Notes: generated by a model from the sequence alone, not told the origin. Shown: positions 50,001 to 61,631, numbered from the stretch's first letter. The stretch: DNA of 64,000 nucleotides from Parapristionchus giblindavisi (GCA_943737045.1 CALSFV010000066.1:435001-499000); one strand, 5' to 3'. Translations and numbers: made by a program.

Positions 50001-53000
50001 ACGCTGACCCTCCCGGATTTGAAGTTGCTTGGCCGAGATTGTTTGAGGGCAACTAAAGTAAATAAATAAAATATAATTAAGGTATGAAAATATTGTCATT
50101 AAGAGCTCAACCTTATTCTGCAATCCCTGTAGTCCTTGGAGATTTTGTAGATTCTGCAGGTTTTGAAGGTTCTGGAGCCCTTGGAGTTGACCGTTCAGTC
50201 CTGCTTGGCCGTTCTGACCAGTTAGGCCATTCTGCTGCTGATTCGCCACCGCCGCGCCCAGCTGAGCGAGCAGGGCTGGATCGATGTTGGATGCTGCAAT
50301 GAGAACGTTAACAGATTTTTTAAACGTTAGCTAGCAGTGTATAATAATGGATAAAATGAAACTCTGGTTGCGATTCGAACCAGTGGGACAGTCTGGCAGC
50401 ACCGCCTCGCAAGCAATGAAGGCGAGAGAGCATAGCCAGAGCGGAGAGTTTTCAATTAGGGTGTGCCATAAAAAAATCTTCGCACCTGTGTTAGCGCCGC
50501 CAACTCCTCCGAGCGGATTCAAGTTGTTGTTGTTCAAATTATTGTTATTATTATTGTTTCTCAAGGCATTAAGGGAGTTCAGTCCTCCGTCGATGTTATT
50601 CACCGATGATGAAGACGATGGAAGGAGCGGACCGAGCGCTGTGGTCGATGGGGTTTGACTGGAAAAATCATTATTGATTGATTTATTTTGCTTGTAAATT
50701 AATCTCATACTTAGAGATAGAGAATACACATTAGAGATATTATCATTACTTTAACGGAAATATGAGCAATTCAATTTTGTTTTTATGATTTCAAACAATA
50801 GTTGAGGATGGGGCAAAAAGCATCATAGGGTGCATTCCGCCAGTTGCCAATTGCTCGACCAGGTCATCTCTTCATCGTACTCTAGGATTAAAAGGGGGCC
50901 TAGAGTACGATGGAGAATAAGAGCAGGCACATTCGATGTGCTGAAGGAACAGAATTTTATGGTAAATGGAATCCCTCGAAGATCAATGCAACTACTCTGG
51001 TAGTTCAAAACTTAAAGTCTACTTAAAATACGTCACTGACTTAAAGTTTGCTTTAAGTAAACTTCAAGTGAGTGACGTCACATTTTCACTTTAAGTAGAC
51101 TTGCGTCTCACTTTAAGTAGACTTACGTAGTGACGTCACACTTTAAGTAGACTTACGTTTCACTTGAAGTAGACTTACAAGTCTACTTAAGACATCGGCT
51201 CAGTAAGATTCCAGGAAGTGCCGGACATCGACCTCACCGATTTGGCCCAAAATATTTTTATGGATACCCCCATGGGCCCCCATCACAAAATGGGTATTCA
51301 TTTCGGCTGGTTCCTTGAAACACAGATGTGGCGGGTTTTCGAAATTTGAAAACTCGATTTTCACCAGAAAAAAATGGAGCGACCTAGGACCAATGTTAGT
51401 GTCGATTAATTATAAGTATAAATAGACAACAAAAACTGGCTATACGACGGTCCGGAGATCCGATCGCAAACTGATTTTTTTACCTCCTCAAAACATTGTA
51501 AAATTATTTAAAATTTTAAAACAAAAAAGTGCAGTCCAATTTTTGCCTTATCCTATAGGGCAAAAAATTCCGCGTCGAATAAGGGAAAAAAATCAAAAAT
51601 CGAAGGACCCGTCTTTTGAGATAAATGAACCTGAAGATGACCCGAAAATATTTTTGTTTTCAAACCCCCTCATGTTTGTACTCATATTGAAGGGCTCGTC
51701 GAGTAGAACAACTTTCATGTTGAACATTTTGTCTGAAACTCATGTACAAGAGAAATACATGAATTAAGATTTATTGGATCCAAATCTTTATTATCGCTTG
51801 TATCTTGAGAACAAACGACTTTCATAGAATACGACCAACATAAAAAATGATTTACTTGACGAGTACTTTAAAATGAGTATAAACATGGCAAGGTTTCGAC
51901 AACTTTTTTTCAATACTAATTTCCAGGCCATTTTTTTCAGCATGGGGGTCTACAATTTTTTTTTCGTGAAACAATAAAGTAAGTATGGATTTTTGCGTTC
52001 TACAACATAGGCGTAATCGCTTTGTACACAAAAAATATTTTACTTTCGTTTTACTCAAAATTGTGTGAGCAACCGTGCGAATAAATAAAACTCATGTATT
52101 TCTCTTGCACATGAGTTTCAGACAAAACCTCCAACATGAAAGTTGTTCTACTTGACGAGCTCTTCAATATGAGTACAAACATGAGGGGGTTTGAAAACAA
52201 AAATATTTTCGGGTCATCTTCAGGTTCATTTATCTCAAAAGACGGGTCCTTCGATTTTTGATTTTTTTCCCTTATTCGACGCGGAATTTTTTGCTCTATA
52301 GGATAAGGCAAAAATTGGACTGCACTTTTTTGTTTTAAAATTATTTTATTTTCGTTTCACTCAAAATTAGCAGATAAACGTGTGTAACTCTCTTGTACAT
52401 GAGTTTCAGACAAAACCTCCAACATGAAAGTTGTTCTACTTGACGAGCTCTTCAATATGAGTACAAACATGAGGGGGTTTGAAAACAAAAATATTTTCGG
52501 GTCATCTTCAGGTTCATTTATCTCAAAAGACGGGTTCTTCGATTTTTGATTTTTTTCCCTTATTCGACGCGGAATTTTTTGCTCTATAGGATAAGGCAAA
52601 AATTGGACTGCACTTTTTTGTTTTAAAATTTTAAATAATTTTACAATGTTTTGAGGAGGTAAAAAAATCAGTTTGCGATCGGATCTCCGGACCGTCGTAT
52701 AGCCAGTTTTTGTTGTCTATTTATACTTATAATTAATCGACACTAACATTGGTCCTAGGTCGCTCCATTTTTTTCTGATGAAAATCGAGTTTTCAAATTT
52801 CGAAAACCCGCCACATCTGTGTTTCAAGGAACCAGCCGAAATGAATACCCATTTTGTGATGGGGGCCAATGGGGGCATCCATAAAAAAATTTTGGGCCAA
52901 ATCGGTGAGGTCGATGTCCGGGGTCACTGGCTCAACCCTCGAATCTTACTGAGCCGGTGTCTTAAAGTGAAAGTGCAAGTAGACTTTAAGTCTTGAAATA

Positions 53001-54493
53001 CCAGAGTACGCGCAATAATGGGCAGAGAGTGTAGACAAAAAGTGAGTCAAATTAGAATCATTGCAATTCCTCTATGCCATGATGAGAAAAGTTTCAGAGA
53101 TCATATTATTCAGTATGGATCAATTTCCACGATTTGCAAATATAAGATTTTCGCATTTACACAAACAAATAAAGCACAAGCCCGCACTAGCTCGGGCACT
53201 AGCTCGATCAAATTAGCTAGTGCTAGTTTGCCCGAGCTAATTTGACACTCTACCCTCCGGCAACTCTCTCGTATAGGAAAGGGAGTGCGGTCAGGCCGCA
53301 GTGTCACATTTGCTATTTGCATTTTTAGGCTCTGAAAGTCGGTAGACTATTGAGATGAAGAGAGCAACAAGAATGAAAACAAGAGCAAACAGGGGAATTC
53401 AGGCGGAACCTTTCTATATTGAAGTTGTGGTTGATGACTGGCAGTGGGAGTGTGTCCACTTCTGGCAGGCCATAGACACACTTTACGTCCAGTGTATGGT
53501 CACCCTGGAATCACATGGTTATTTTCTTCAAGAATAAGAATAAGAGTTATTCAGAAGCTTATGGCGCGTTAAAAAATGGTGGAAACCCGAAAAAACCGAG
53601 TTTCCGAGTGTTAAAATGTACCCTGGAAAATCGAAAATGGAAAGTCGACATGTGAATTAGCGGGTGCGAATAAGCCATAAAAGAATAATCCCCTTGAATA
53701 TCTTACCTTACAATACCCTTTATATAATACAATTCCTACGCACGCCCAGACTGTGTTATTTGTTTTAGCGTTTTATGCTTCGTTGATGAGTTGTGAGAAA
53801 GAAAATGTTACCTGCAAGATGAGCGAGGGATTCTTTCCAATGCGAACACGATTCTGGAAGACACCCGGAGCCGGCTGAAATGCATCTCACAATTCATTTT
53901 CGACTGAATACTGAATACTGTATCTTTCTACTGAAACTGGAATTTCACAAAAGAACGTCTTCGTTCCTTAGTTATTCTTCTTTCATCTTCTTACGATCAC
54001 CTATTGGAATCTTACACCCCATCATAAATATAATCATTAATACCAATGTTCAATTTAAGGAGTAACTCTCCAATCGAAATCTTGTGAACTACATCACTCC
54101 CATATCGCTTTATTCCCTTCAGTATTCATGTTGTGACTGATGGACCAATAAATAAATACATACATAATGGTTGGTTTAGAATGATCGGCACTTATTTTTC
54201 GTCCTTTTTAGTTTCGAGATATTGAGGCCAGTGACTCCGCACCGGAGCCACCATTCCAGTTTTATTTCTTTACTTTTGTACTGCCCACAGTTTCATGGAC
54301 TCTAGATCCAGAGTCACTTTTGCTTTCTTTCACCTCTTTGCTCCCGGACCTACAATTATTCATTGGTCTTTAGTAAACTCTCTCTCTCCCTCTCCCTCTC
54401 TTTCTCTATCTCTCTATCTCTCTCTCTCTCCCCCCTCTCTCTCTCTCTCTATCTCTCTATCTCTCTCTCTCCCCTCTCTCTCTCTCCCTCTCT

Positions 54494-54544
<51 letters not shown>

Positions 54545-54589
54545 TCTCTCTCTCACCCTCTCTCCCTCCCTCTCTCCTCTCTCCCTCTT

Positions 54590-54621
<32 letters not shown>

Positions 54622-54644
54622 CCCCTCTCTCTCTATCTCTCCCT

Positions 54645-54679
<35 letters not shown>

Positions 54680-54727
54680 CCTCTCTCTCCCCTCTCTCTC
54701 TATCTCTCCCTCTCCCTCTCCCTCTCC

Positions 54728-54770
<43 letters not shown>

Positions 54771-57700
54771 TCTCTCTATCTCTCCCCTCTCTCCTCTCTC
54801 TCCCTCTCCCTCTCTCTCTCCCTCTCTCCCCTTTCTCTTTTATTATGATCTCGCTAATTGCACTGTCACTCTCCACTCCGGTCGCGGCATCGATAACATT
54901 CAAATTCGTGCAGTAAGACTAATTAATCTGAGTAAGACTGAAGGTCGTCTAATGAAACCTTGAGTCCATCTGTGTAATTAAACAGCAATCAACTAGCTCT
55001 AAAGCCCCTTACGACCTTAGAATGCAAAATTTCGATAAGCCACTAACATGAAGTCGCGCTAATTGTAAGTGATAAAGGCACTAGTCGTGTGCTTGGTCAC
55101 TAAATCAAGTATCAGTAAGTTAGGTAAATATCAGAACTACGTCATAGGTTCCATGAACAATAAAATATCACCATATCGCAATACATAAAGTCAAATATCA
55201 AAATGTTACAATCGCAAATAAATATAAATATCACAATCAAGCGATATTGACCATATAAAATACACTTGTTTATTTGGCCACTCCCACAAGAGACTTTCTT
55301 GATTTGCATGGTTCAGAAACTATGCCGATCTCTTTTATATATAATATAGCGCGCGGCAAAGGTCAGCCGGGATAGAGAGAGGCAGCGGAGAGACAATCGA
55401 GAGGCGGGGCGAGATGTAGAAGGCTACATCTCGCCGCGCCTCTCGATTGTGACTTCCGTTCGTTAGCACCGTTTGTCAATTTCTTATGCAAGTACATTTT
55501 ATACGCACAATAAGTTCCATTGACAATACTGGTTGCAACACTAAATCCATAAATGCTTAAGTCCTTAAGTGGTTAAGTCTAACCTTTAAGTCCTTAAGTC
55601 CTTAAGTTTAATGCTTAAGTCCCTAAGTCTTTAAGTTTATTCCTTAAGACGTTGAGTCTTACCATAAGTGTCTGGCAGGGATCATTGAAGACGGCGATCT
55701 CGATGACGTACGTCGACTCGCCATTACCTTTGAGCCGGCACTCCGGGCGACCTGAAATTAGCTATTGTGATCTTTCATCTTGATCTTTGATATTATGATC
55801 TTTGATATTATGATCTTTGATCTTTGATCTTTTAATATTTAATCTTTATGATCTTTTCGGCCACTAATACTTATCGATCCTGAACATTTTAAATCAATAA
55901 TGGGTAAAGGATGGACGACATTGCAGCGGGAAAACAAAGTATCAACTCACTTGCTGATCAAATCATGAAAAGGATCAAATAGGCGAGAGAGTGTGGAAAA
56001 TGAAGAGAGCTTTAGTTTTCTTCATCTTTTGAACAGAGTCTTCGGATAAGTTTCAGAATACTTGTAAAGGTTAGTCGCGATAAACTTTCACAATAGATCG
56101 CCGTTGATTTAACAAAAAATATAAAAATCCAATTAGTAATCGATAAATCTACCGTACCCGTGACTCCTACGACGATCCAGTCCGTGAACTTTCCATCCGG
56201 GAGATAGTTCTTGTTGAAGCTCACCTCGATCGTGATCAGCTGTGAGCCGCACTTGGGCACAACTGAAAATTAGCGATTTATTGATTGATTTGAAATAAAT
56301 AATCAATGTTATATCCTTTATTATATGTGTGAATGCTAATTTAAGAGGTAATTATTTGTGTAAGAACAGGCACAAATCACTGGACCATCTATACGGGATA
56401 GCATTATTGACTGTGTAAATACACATCTTTTTTTGGTACGAGAAAAGGGCGGTCGATGGATGAAAAGACTTCTGCGTTGCACCAAGGCAACTACACGAGT
56501 ACATTTTTACGGACAAAACGAACAATTTATTTATCATACAAGAACAAGCTTTAGAGATTGACATGTATATCCTGTATTTTACATGTTTGTATAAAGAAGA
56601 AGCGTTTTACTCTGGTATTTTGAAACTTAAAGTGAAAGAAGATTTGACGAAATGCATTACAGTATACCACACCACTTTAAGTAGACTTACGTTTTACTTT
56701 AAGTTTACTTAAAGTCTACTTAAAGTGCGGAGTTTAAGTAGACTTTAAGTTTCAAAATACCAGAGTAAAGGCACATCTAATTTCAGCTAATTTCAATCAC
56801 CACTCTGGCAACACTCCCTCGTAGACAAAGAAAGCGAGAGAGTGTGGCCAGAGAGGAGAGTTTCAAATTAGCTCAGTGTACGTTTTAATCATGCTTCGAA
56901 TCTTTATTTTCGCAAATAAAATCCAAATTATGTTATTATTATTATTTTCGCTATTATTTTTCCCTGTCCTTTCCGATCAATCGATATCCGCCTACTTCTT
57001 TTCCTCAACAATGTGTCTATTATTATGTCGTCCCTCTCCCTCTCCCTCTCCCTCTCCCTCTCCTTTTTCCTCTCCCTCTCCCTCTCCCCGACTGACACAC
57101 GGGAGGCATAATTAGTGAGGATAGTTGACCGACGAGAGAGAGAGGGAGGCATTGTTATGGTTCGTCATAACTAGGAAAAGGAACCTTATATGTCGATCTA
57201 AAATCACCCCAACCCCGCAACTATCTGACGACAAACCGTGACGTCGCATGATTGGGCGAACATCTCCAAACGAATTATATATTTATCAAGACCTTTGAAA
57301 GAGAAAAAGAACAAAGATCCCCCGAAACCCCTTCACGCCGCCCATATTTTGAGTTACAACCAACATTGTGCTGTCAATCAGCATGCCCTTGGGCTTTATT
57401 CCAACAACTAGTCAATCTCGCTGCCAATCCCTCCCGATTAAGCCTCGTACCTTAACGTCGTCGCTAGATACCGACGAGATTGTGTGCGATTCGAGGAGAG
57501 CGCAGACAGACCACGCCCATTTTGGGAGATACTTCGCCGTTAGCTTCATATTCCTATTATCCCCCTTGTATGCATGTATCACAGATCCGGTAGCACAAAT
57601 CTGTGCCCTCTTGTATTATTATACATCTATCTAGCCTATGGGATGGCATGACTGGTTGGGGTTGCAACGCTCAGAGAGAGACAGTATACTAACCCCTCTC

Positions 57701-58607
57701 CCTCTCCCTCTCCCTCTCTCCCTCTCCTTTTTGATCCAAGAGGTAGAGAAACCGATTATCCCCGTACACCGGAAATCTTCCGTATAATTGACACTCTCAC
57801 ATTGAAGAAGGTAAGAGGTGAAGGGGAATCTTCCCCTTTTCATAATCTTCCTTCGGTTCCTCATTCATAGTTCTTTTCTGTAGAAGGGGAAGAATTTGGG
57901 GATGATGAAATGTTTCAAGGCATACCACGAGATACTTCGAAACTCTCCGCTCTGGCAGCGCAAACTCGTTGATAAAGAACGCGAGAGGTCATTGCCAGAG
58001 CGGAGGGTTTCGAATTAGCTCGGGGTTTAAAGCAACGCTTAGCAGATTTGACGAGAATCAGGCGCATTTCACTATTTCCTAAAAAAATCTAGGCTATTCT
58101 ACCTTTTTTTCGGAGGATGAAAACAGTCAGAAGACATGATGGAGGAGGAGTATACAAAGAGAAAAGCAATGATGGCATACGGTAGTTTGATTAGAATGTA
58201 TTGCGAAATGATTAAAGGGAGCGTAACCTCACTCAATGGTCTCTTCTACGCGCAATGCTCTCTCGTTGTTAGAGAACAGAGAAATAGTGAGCACAATGAA
58301 GAGACCGTTGAGTGAGGTAACGTTCCCTTTAAGTCGGGAAATGAGCAAATGTGAGGAAAAAGGCATTAGAACTGATGAATAATATCCGACTGGATGAAAA
58401 TCATTTCCATACATTGTCTATTAATTATCGCTTTTCTCTCATGTGCAAATGGGCATCATCCAGATATCATTCATCGGTTTTCGACCTAATGCCGGAAAAA
58501 ACGGATGGAAAATGTCTATCGCTGGTCTTACCGCTGACTTTCGGCAGTAAGGGAAACTGGGCGACGACGGAGGATACAACGAGCAGAAGATACACGATGA
58601 ACATCAT
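44034..58607 (-). CDS. Type I membrane protein with ZP-N half-domain and Q/N/G-rich stalk (cuticlin-like), 20 exons
   Basis: Exons 58532-58607, 56158-56262, 55663-55751, 53812-53874, 53410-53504, 50486-50658, 50112-50293, 49993-50052, 49478-49666, 49019-49074, 47747-47886, 47443-47679, 46824-46892, 46534-46603, 46398-46467, 45418-45604, 44939-45043, 44682-44753, 44286-44395 and 44034-44105 chain in phase to exactly 740 codons with one stop. Residues 1-17 are a signal peptide ([17 protein letters not shown]). Residues 27-142 form a ZP-N module with four cysteines (30, 65, 86, 120), [15 protein letters not shown] and [13 protein letters not shown]. No ZP-C half follows. Residues 143-363 are low complexity ([21 protein letters not shown]). 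Residues about 364-387 are the membrane helix, then [13 protein letters not shown] and a 350-residue cytoplasmic tail. ZP proteins build the nematode cuticle or apical matrix. The donor of exon 44939-45043 is the least certain junction. Confidence 0.83.
44790..44935. repeat. GGAGCT/AGCTCC short palindromic array in intron
   Basis: GAGCTC, GGAGCTCC and related words recur about ten times next to the exon 44939-45043. Reading through keeps the frame open for another 50 codons, so retention of this intron would add a [22 protein letters not shown] tail and then stop. Confidence 0.6.
45102..45222. mobile_element. MITE family A copy
   Basis: TTGAATGCACACCCCGAGCT on the left, GGTCTGCCTTTAA on the right, and centre GAAAAAGAAAGCGAGAGAG. 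It lies in a ZP gene intron. Confidence 0.75.
45607..45839. mobile_element. TTAA element family C, abutting a splice acceptor
   Basis: Inverse of much of 39781-40062, ending GAGGATCTCCATCTTTAA. Its left TTAA (45607-45610) directly precedes the AAG acceptor of ZP exon 45418-45604. Confidence 0.7.
46189..46383. mobile_element. Palindromic family D variant (ACTAGTAG type)
   Basis: TCTCTGGTATTTCCAAACTA at the left end and GATGATACCAGAG at the right end, with GAACATTTCACGAAATGCAT inside as in the other family D copies. Here the steps read ACTAGTA instead of AAGTAGA. It lies in a ZP gene intron. Confidence 0.65.
47061..47181. mobile_element. MITE family B copy
   Basis: GGGAGCGTAACCTCACTCAA on the left, GTCAACCTCCCTTTA on the right, and centre GCGCAATGCTCTCTCG. 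It lies in a ZP gene intron. Confidence 0.8.
47888..48036. mobile_element. MITE family A copy abutting a splice acceptor, with duplicated left end
   Basis: TTAA at 47888-47891 precedes a diverged family A start (AATGAAACCTCGAGCTTA) and then a second start (CACTCCGAGTTAATTTG). The TTAA plus the next base forms the AG acceptor of the ZP transmembrane exon 47747-47886. Confidence 0.7.
48088..48459. mobile_element. TTAA element family C with tRNA-like insert
   Basis: The ends TTAAAGAAGGGGACCCACGA and CTCGTGGGTCCCCTTCTTTAA are inverse. On the minus strand, 48277-48352 reads GTGTAGCTCAGTGGTTAGTA, an AGCGC/GCGCT anticodon-type stem with an 8-base loop, and GTGGGTTCGATTCTCG. This is the most complete tRNA-like sequence of the window, but the acceptor stem does not pair. 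It lies in the ZP gene intron between exons 49019-49074 and 47747-47886. Confidence 0.8.
48462..48530. mobile_element. Partial MITE family A next to family C element
   Basis: AGCTCTCCGATCTGGCAAAG and CTCTCGCTTTTTTTGTTTAC, then GAGAGCGTGTTGCGAGAGC. The right end is lost. Confidence 0.5.
49810..49934. mobile_element. MITE family A copy beside a family B remnant
   Basis: TTAAAGGCATACCCCACGC on the left and GTCGTGTGTATGCATTTT on the right. A rearranged family B remnant (TCTCAATGGTCTCTGCATTG, then CTGTTCTCTAACAAG) precedes it from 49710. Both lie in a ZP gene intron. Confidence 0.65.
50345..50478. repeat. tRNA 3'-half-like sequence fused to half a family A MITE
   Basis: On the minus strand CACTGGTTCGAATCGCAACC at about 50372-50391 is a T-arm pattern. 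Plus-strand AGAGCATAGCCAGAGCGGAG and AATTAGGGTGTGCC are the right arm of family A without its left arm. It lies in a ZP gene intron. Confidence 0.5.
50993..53008. mobile_element. 2-kb palindrome bounded by family D ends, carrying three copies of one reading frame
   Basis: The outer ends TACTCTGGTAGTTCAAAACT and its near-complement GAAATACCAGAGTA are those of family D. Inside, arms of roughly 350-580 bp mirror with very high identity (51192-51770 against 52060-52975). The right arm has one block duplicated (52051-52335 and 52357-52620), so a frame containing [11 protein letters not shown] and [19 protein letters not shown] occurs three times. None begins with ATG and no splice context was found, so coding is unproven. 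It lies in the ZP gene intron between exons 53410-53504 and 50486-50658. Confidence 0.85.
53216..53325. mobile_element. Eroded MITE family A copy
   Basis: AGTTTGCCCGAGCTAATTTG, then CACTCTACCCTCCGGCAAC and TCTCTCGTATAGG. The right arm is degraded. A short ACTAGCTCGGGC duplication precedes it. Confidence 0.5.
54373..54838. repeat. Long polypyrimidine (TC)n/(CCCTCT)n tract
   Basis: About 465 bp of almost pure C+T on the plus strand, purine on the transcribed ZP gene strand. It lies in a ZP gene intron. Confidence 0.98.
55253..55518. repeat. Interspersed repeat, copy 3 of 3
   Basis: Nearly identical to 24826-25052, with an extra local inverted repeat (CGAGATGTAG/CTACATCTCG) at about 55410-55433. 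Confidence 0.7.
55555..55660. repeat. Short tandem CTTAAGTC-type repeat
   Basis: CTTAAGTC and close variants recur about eleven times, up to three bases before the donor at 55662 of ZP exon 55663-55751. Confidence 0.75.
56608..56767. mobile_element. Palindromic family D, short form
   Basis: TACTCTGGTATTTTGAAACT at one end and its complement at the other, with repeated AAGTAGACTT/AAGTCTACTT steps inside. It is immediately followed by a family A MITE. It lies in ZP gene intron 1. Confidence 0.85.
56765..56888. mobile_element. MITE family A copy
   Basis: AAAGGCACATCTAATTTCAG on the left, GTTTCAAATTAGCTCAGTG on the right, and centre CTCGTAGACAAAGAAAGCG. It directly abuts the family D element. 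Confidence 0.7.
57914..58030. mobile_element. MITE family A copy
   Basis: CAAGGCATACCACGAGATAC on the left and GAATTAGCTCGGGGTTTAA on the right, in ZP gene intron 1. The stretch 56889-57913 before it holds (TCTCCC)n tracts at 57030-57090 and 57695-57728 and no supported exon. Confidence 0.7.
58212..58332. mobile_element. MITE family B copy
   Basis: TTAA at both ends, AAAGGGAGCGTAACCTCACT and GTGAGGTAACGTTCCCTTT at the arms. It lies in ZP gene intron 1, about 200 bp from the first exon. Confidence 0.85.
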
Positions 58608-59490
58608 GATAACATAGAGGAATCTGAAATGAAATCAGTTTGCGATTCGATATAATGATTACTGTAGCTGGTAAAATAGGGTTTTTTTACTGGACTAAGT
58701 AAAAAAACTAAGTGACTCATCGGACAAAAAAAGACAATAAATATGAGAAAAAACAATAAACATAGTGGCATGTTGTGGACAAAAATGTACATATATTGCG
58801 CGTTGAAGTGTAAATTGATAGAGGATGGGCTAGTGGAGTGGAAACATGACAATTATGCACCAAATATTTCAGAATGATCAAATCTGACTCACGAAATATT
58901 GGCAAAAATTTTGCAAAAATGTTTTTCAATCGAGAAAACTATTGGAGAACACAATCGAGAGAAAGAGGTAGAGAGGCAAAGTGAGAGACAGAGGGACGGA
59001 GATGGAGGAGAGAGTGAGAGGAGCGCGAGGGAGAGATAGAGAGATAGAGGTAGAGATGGAGAGGGAGAGAGAGAGGTGAAGAAGTAGAGGGAGATTTAGA
59101 GAAGGAGAGGGAGAGGTAGAGAGGAAGAGAGGGAGAGTGAGAGGGAGATGTAGTGAGGGAGAGGGATAGAAGGAGAGAGAGAGAGCTATGGTAGGAGAAA
59201 GTGCAGGGAGAAAGTGTATGATGTGAAAGCGAACAACATAATGATGAATGTATAATAGATCATATAAATGCGTGTTAATAGTCCTCCTGAGAAGTGGAGC
59301 AATTGTCGTGTTTTTGAGTGATGCGACACTATAGAAGCATTACATGTACAAATTTTCAAAGCGAAATATAGGGAATACAATAATTCGTGAACATGCTGTG
59401 TAGACAAAAGTTATTGTTAGCAAAATGAACTGATTCCGTTAACTTGATCGCTAGAAACATGAATAATCCGTGAGCATTTGCAAGAATCCA
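58608..59490. other. Upstream region of the ZP gene
   Basis: On the minus strand TTTCAG at about 58625 lies 16 bases before the start codon and could be the trans-splice or first-exon acceptor. From 58955 to 59190 is a GAGAGA-rich purine tract on the plus strand. No other feature is recognised. Confidence 0.45.
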
Positions 59491-59619
59491 TCTAAAAGAC
59501 ACACCCCAAGTTATTTTAACTCTCCTCTCTGACAACACTCCCAAAAAAGCGGGTCAACAAAGCGAACGAGAGCATTGCCAGAGCGGAGAGTTTCAAATTA
59601 GATCGGGGTGTGCCTTTAA
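59491..59619. mobile_element. MITE family A copy
   Basis: TAAAAGACACACCCCAAGTT on the left and GATCGGGGTGTGCCTTTAA on the right. Confidence 0.75.
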
Positions 59620-60255
59620 GAGGTAGATGCAATAAGAGAGAGATAGGTCTCATAAGATAGATTGGAGCGGCCTTGCGCGCAATTTCAAATATGAAATTGA
59701 GAAATGCCAATTCCTTAGACTCAATTCCAATTTCATCTGTTACCATGTGGCATAATGAAGTCACGAAATTAGTCTACTTTTACGGATAGCTTAGCATGGA
59801 TATTGCATAATTAAATATTACTATCCAATTATCCACTTCCTTATATTTTCATTTTGGCACTTTCTAAAACTAGCCAATTTTTTTCCAGCGTTAAAACACT
59901 CAAATGGGAAGCTTTGCAAACAATTTCATCCTTTCATTTCTACTATTGATGACTGCTCCATACCATCTATGTATCTAGGACTCCTACCATCTCCGACAGG
60001 TGTTCATTTCTCTCTATTATGAGGTCATCTCCACACACTGAAAAAGAGTATGAATCTACGGGAAATGGACTGACAGAAGGGACAGGTACGGTGTATCAAA
60101 TGATGCTCAAACTCAAAACAGGAAGTCAACTATTACAAATTTTAATTAAAAAGTTTTAAAAAGTATTACATATCTAAAGTGACAGCTTAGTTCATGTTAA
60201 TGTAACAGACGGCAGACCGACAGACGCACTGATAGAGATCGTTGTATTGTTTTTG
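59620..60255. other. Intergenic, nothing recognised
   Basis: AT-rich unique sequence. One open frame on the minus strand (59516-59764) has no motif, start context or splice partners. Confidence 0.4.
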
Positions 60256-60376
60256 TTAAAGGGAGCGTAACCTCACTCAATGGTCTCTTAGACGTGCAAT
60301 GCTCTCTCGTTGTTAGAGAACAGAAAAAAAGTGTGCGTAATGAAGAGACCATTGAGTGAGGTAACGCTCCCTTTAA
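60256..60376. mobile_element. MITE family B copy
   Basis: TTAA at both ends, arms AAAGGGAGCGTAACCTCACT and complement, and centre GTGCAATGCTCTCTCGTTG. Confidence 0.85.
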
Positions 60377-61631
60377 GCAGACTCTCGTATGGATATAACG
60401 ATAAGATCAAACGACGATCCATGATTGGCAAGACCTAGTGGGGATGGTGTGCGAAGTAAAGACAGTTCACAAAGAATAAATGTAGTTCGACAAGTATCCT
60501 GTCTGGGCCCTTCTATTATATCAACCACCGGGGCCTAATCGTGCTCCTAATTCTATTAATTAAAAAAAATTAAATGAACATGTATTTCACGGAGCGAGTG
60601 GGCTGATGAAGATGCGGTTATCGGAACAAGAACCATTGACCCTTCTTGAATAGATTTCGCAAGCACGATATGATTACTTCGAATGGCGAGTACTACAACA
60701 CATATTCGTTATTCCTAAATTCGATAGTTCTTCGCAGATAGTAATATTTAATGACGATGGTGAATAATGATTGAAAAGATGGCAAATTGATTAGTTAACC
60801 TGCGATGGATTAGCGAATTTACAAGTTGGAAGCAAGAAAAAGGGAAATCTACTCTAGTTAAAATTGGGTTGTTCTCTGATTTGTTCGTTTCAGAATAAAT
60901 TGAAAAAACAGTGAACGAAGGTTAAAATCAAGTAAAGACGACCGCGATGAAAATGAAAACTGCCCTGATCTAAGTGAGACTGAATAGTAGAGAGACGAGG
61001 AAGAATTGACTGGATCATAACTTCTCTCCCTCTCCTTTTTCCTCCCTCTCCCTTTTTCCTCCCTCCCTCTCCCTCTCCCTTTTTCCTCCCCCCTCCTCTC
61101 CCTCTCTCTCCAGTCCAGTAGATATAGCTCCTCTTGATCTACCCTTCACTCTGCCTAGGTAAAGAGTTGGGGAGGTAGAGGTAGAGGTAGAGGTAGAGGG
61201 AGAGAGGGAGAGAGGGAGAGAGGTAGAGGTAGAGGGAGAGAGGTAGAGGTAGAGAGGGAGAGAGGTAGAGGTAGAGGGAGAGAGGTAGAGGTAGAGAGGG
61301 AGAGAGGTAGAGGTAGAGGGAGAGAGGTAGAGGCATAGTCAATGAGTAGACTAGTTTGACAACGGGGTATGAGCCCCATAGACGATGCAGCGAGAGTAAA
61401 GCCTCTTTAGCTTGAAGAGGATGAGTGATATGATACATAGGTAGATAGTAATCAATCATTGTTAATTTCAAACTCCCCGCGCTGCCAATACTACCTCGCT
61501 TTATTGTCTGCGAGAGAGTATGACCAGAGCGGAAAGTAAACTTTGCTCGGGTGTGCCTTGAAGATCTGATCAGCCTGGACTACTTCCACTAACATGGCGA
61601 GATGAAGTTAGAAAAGTTATGCTATTGTTCT
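60377..61631. other. Intergenic with simple repeats
   Basis: No gene supported. There is a C+T-rich tract at 61023-61112 and a GGTAGAGGTAGAGGGAGAGA-type tandem repeat at 61168-61332, followed by a partial family A MITE (about 61465-61563). Confidence 0.55.

Noticed and set aside
53355..53537. 60-residue plus-strand frame
   Set aside because: Antisense to ZP exon 53410-53504, which has clear ZP motifs and splice sites.
54295..54963. 222-residue Ser/Leu/Pro frame
   Set aside because: It is the translation of a C+T simple-sequence tract in an intron.
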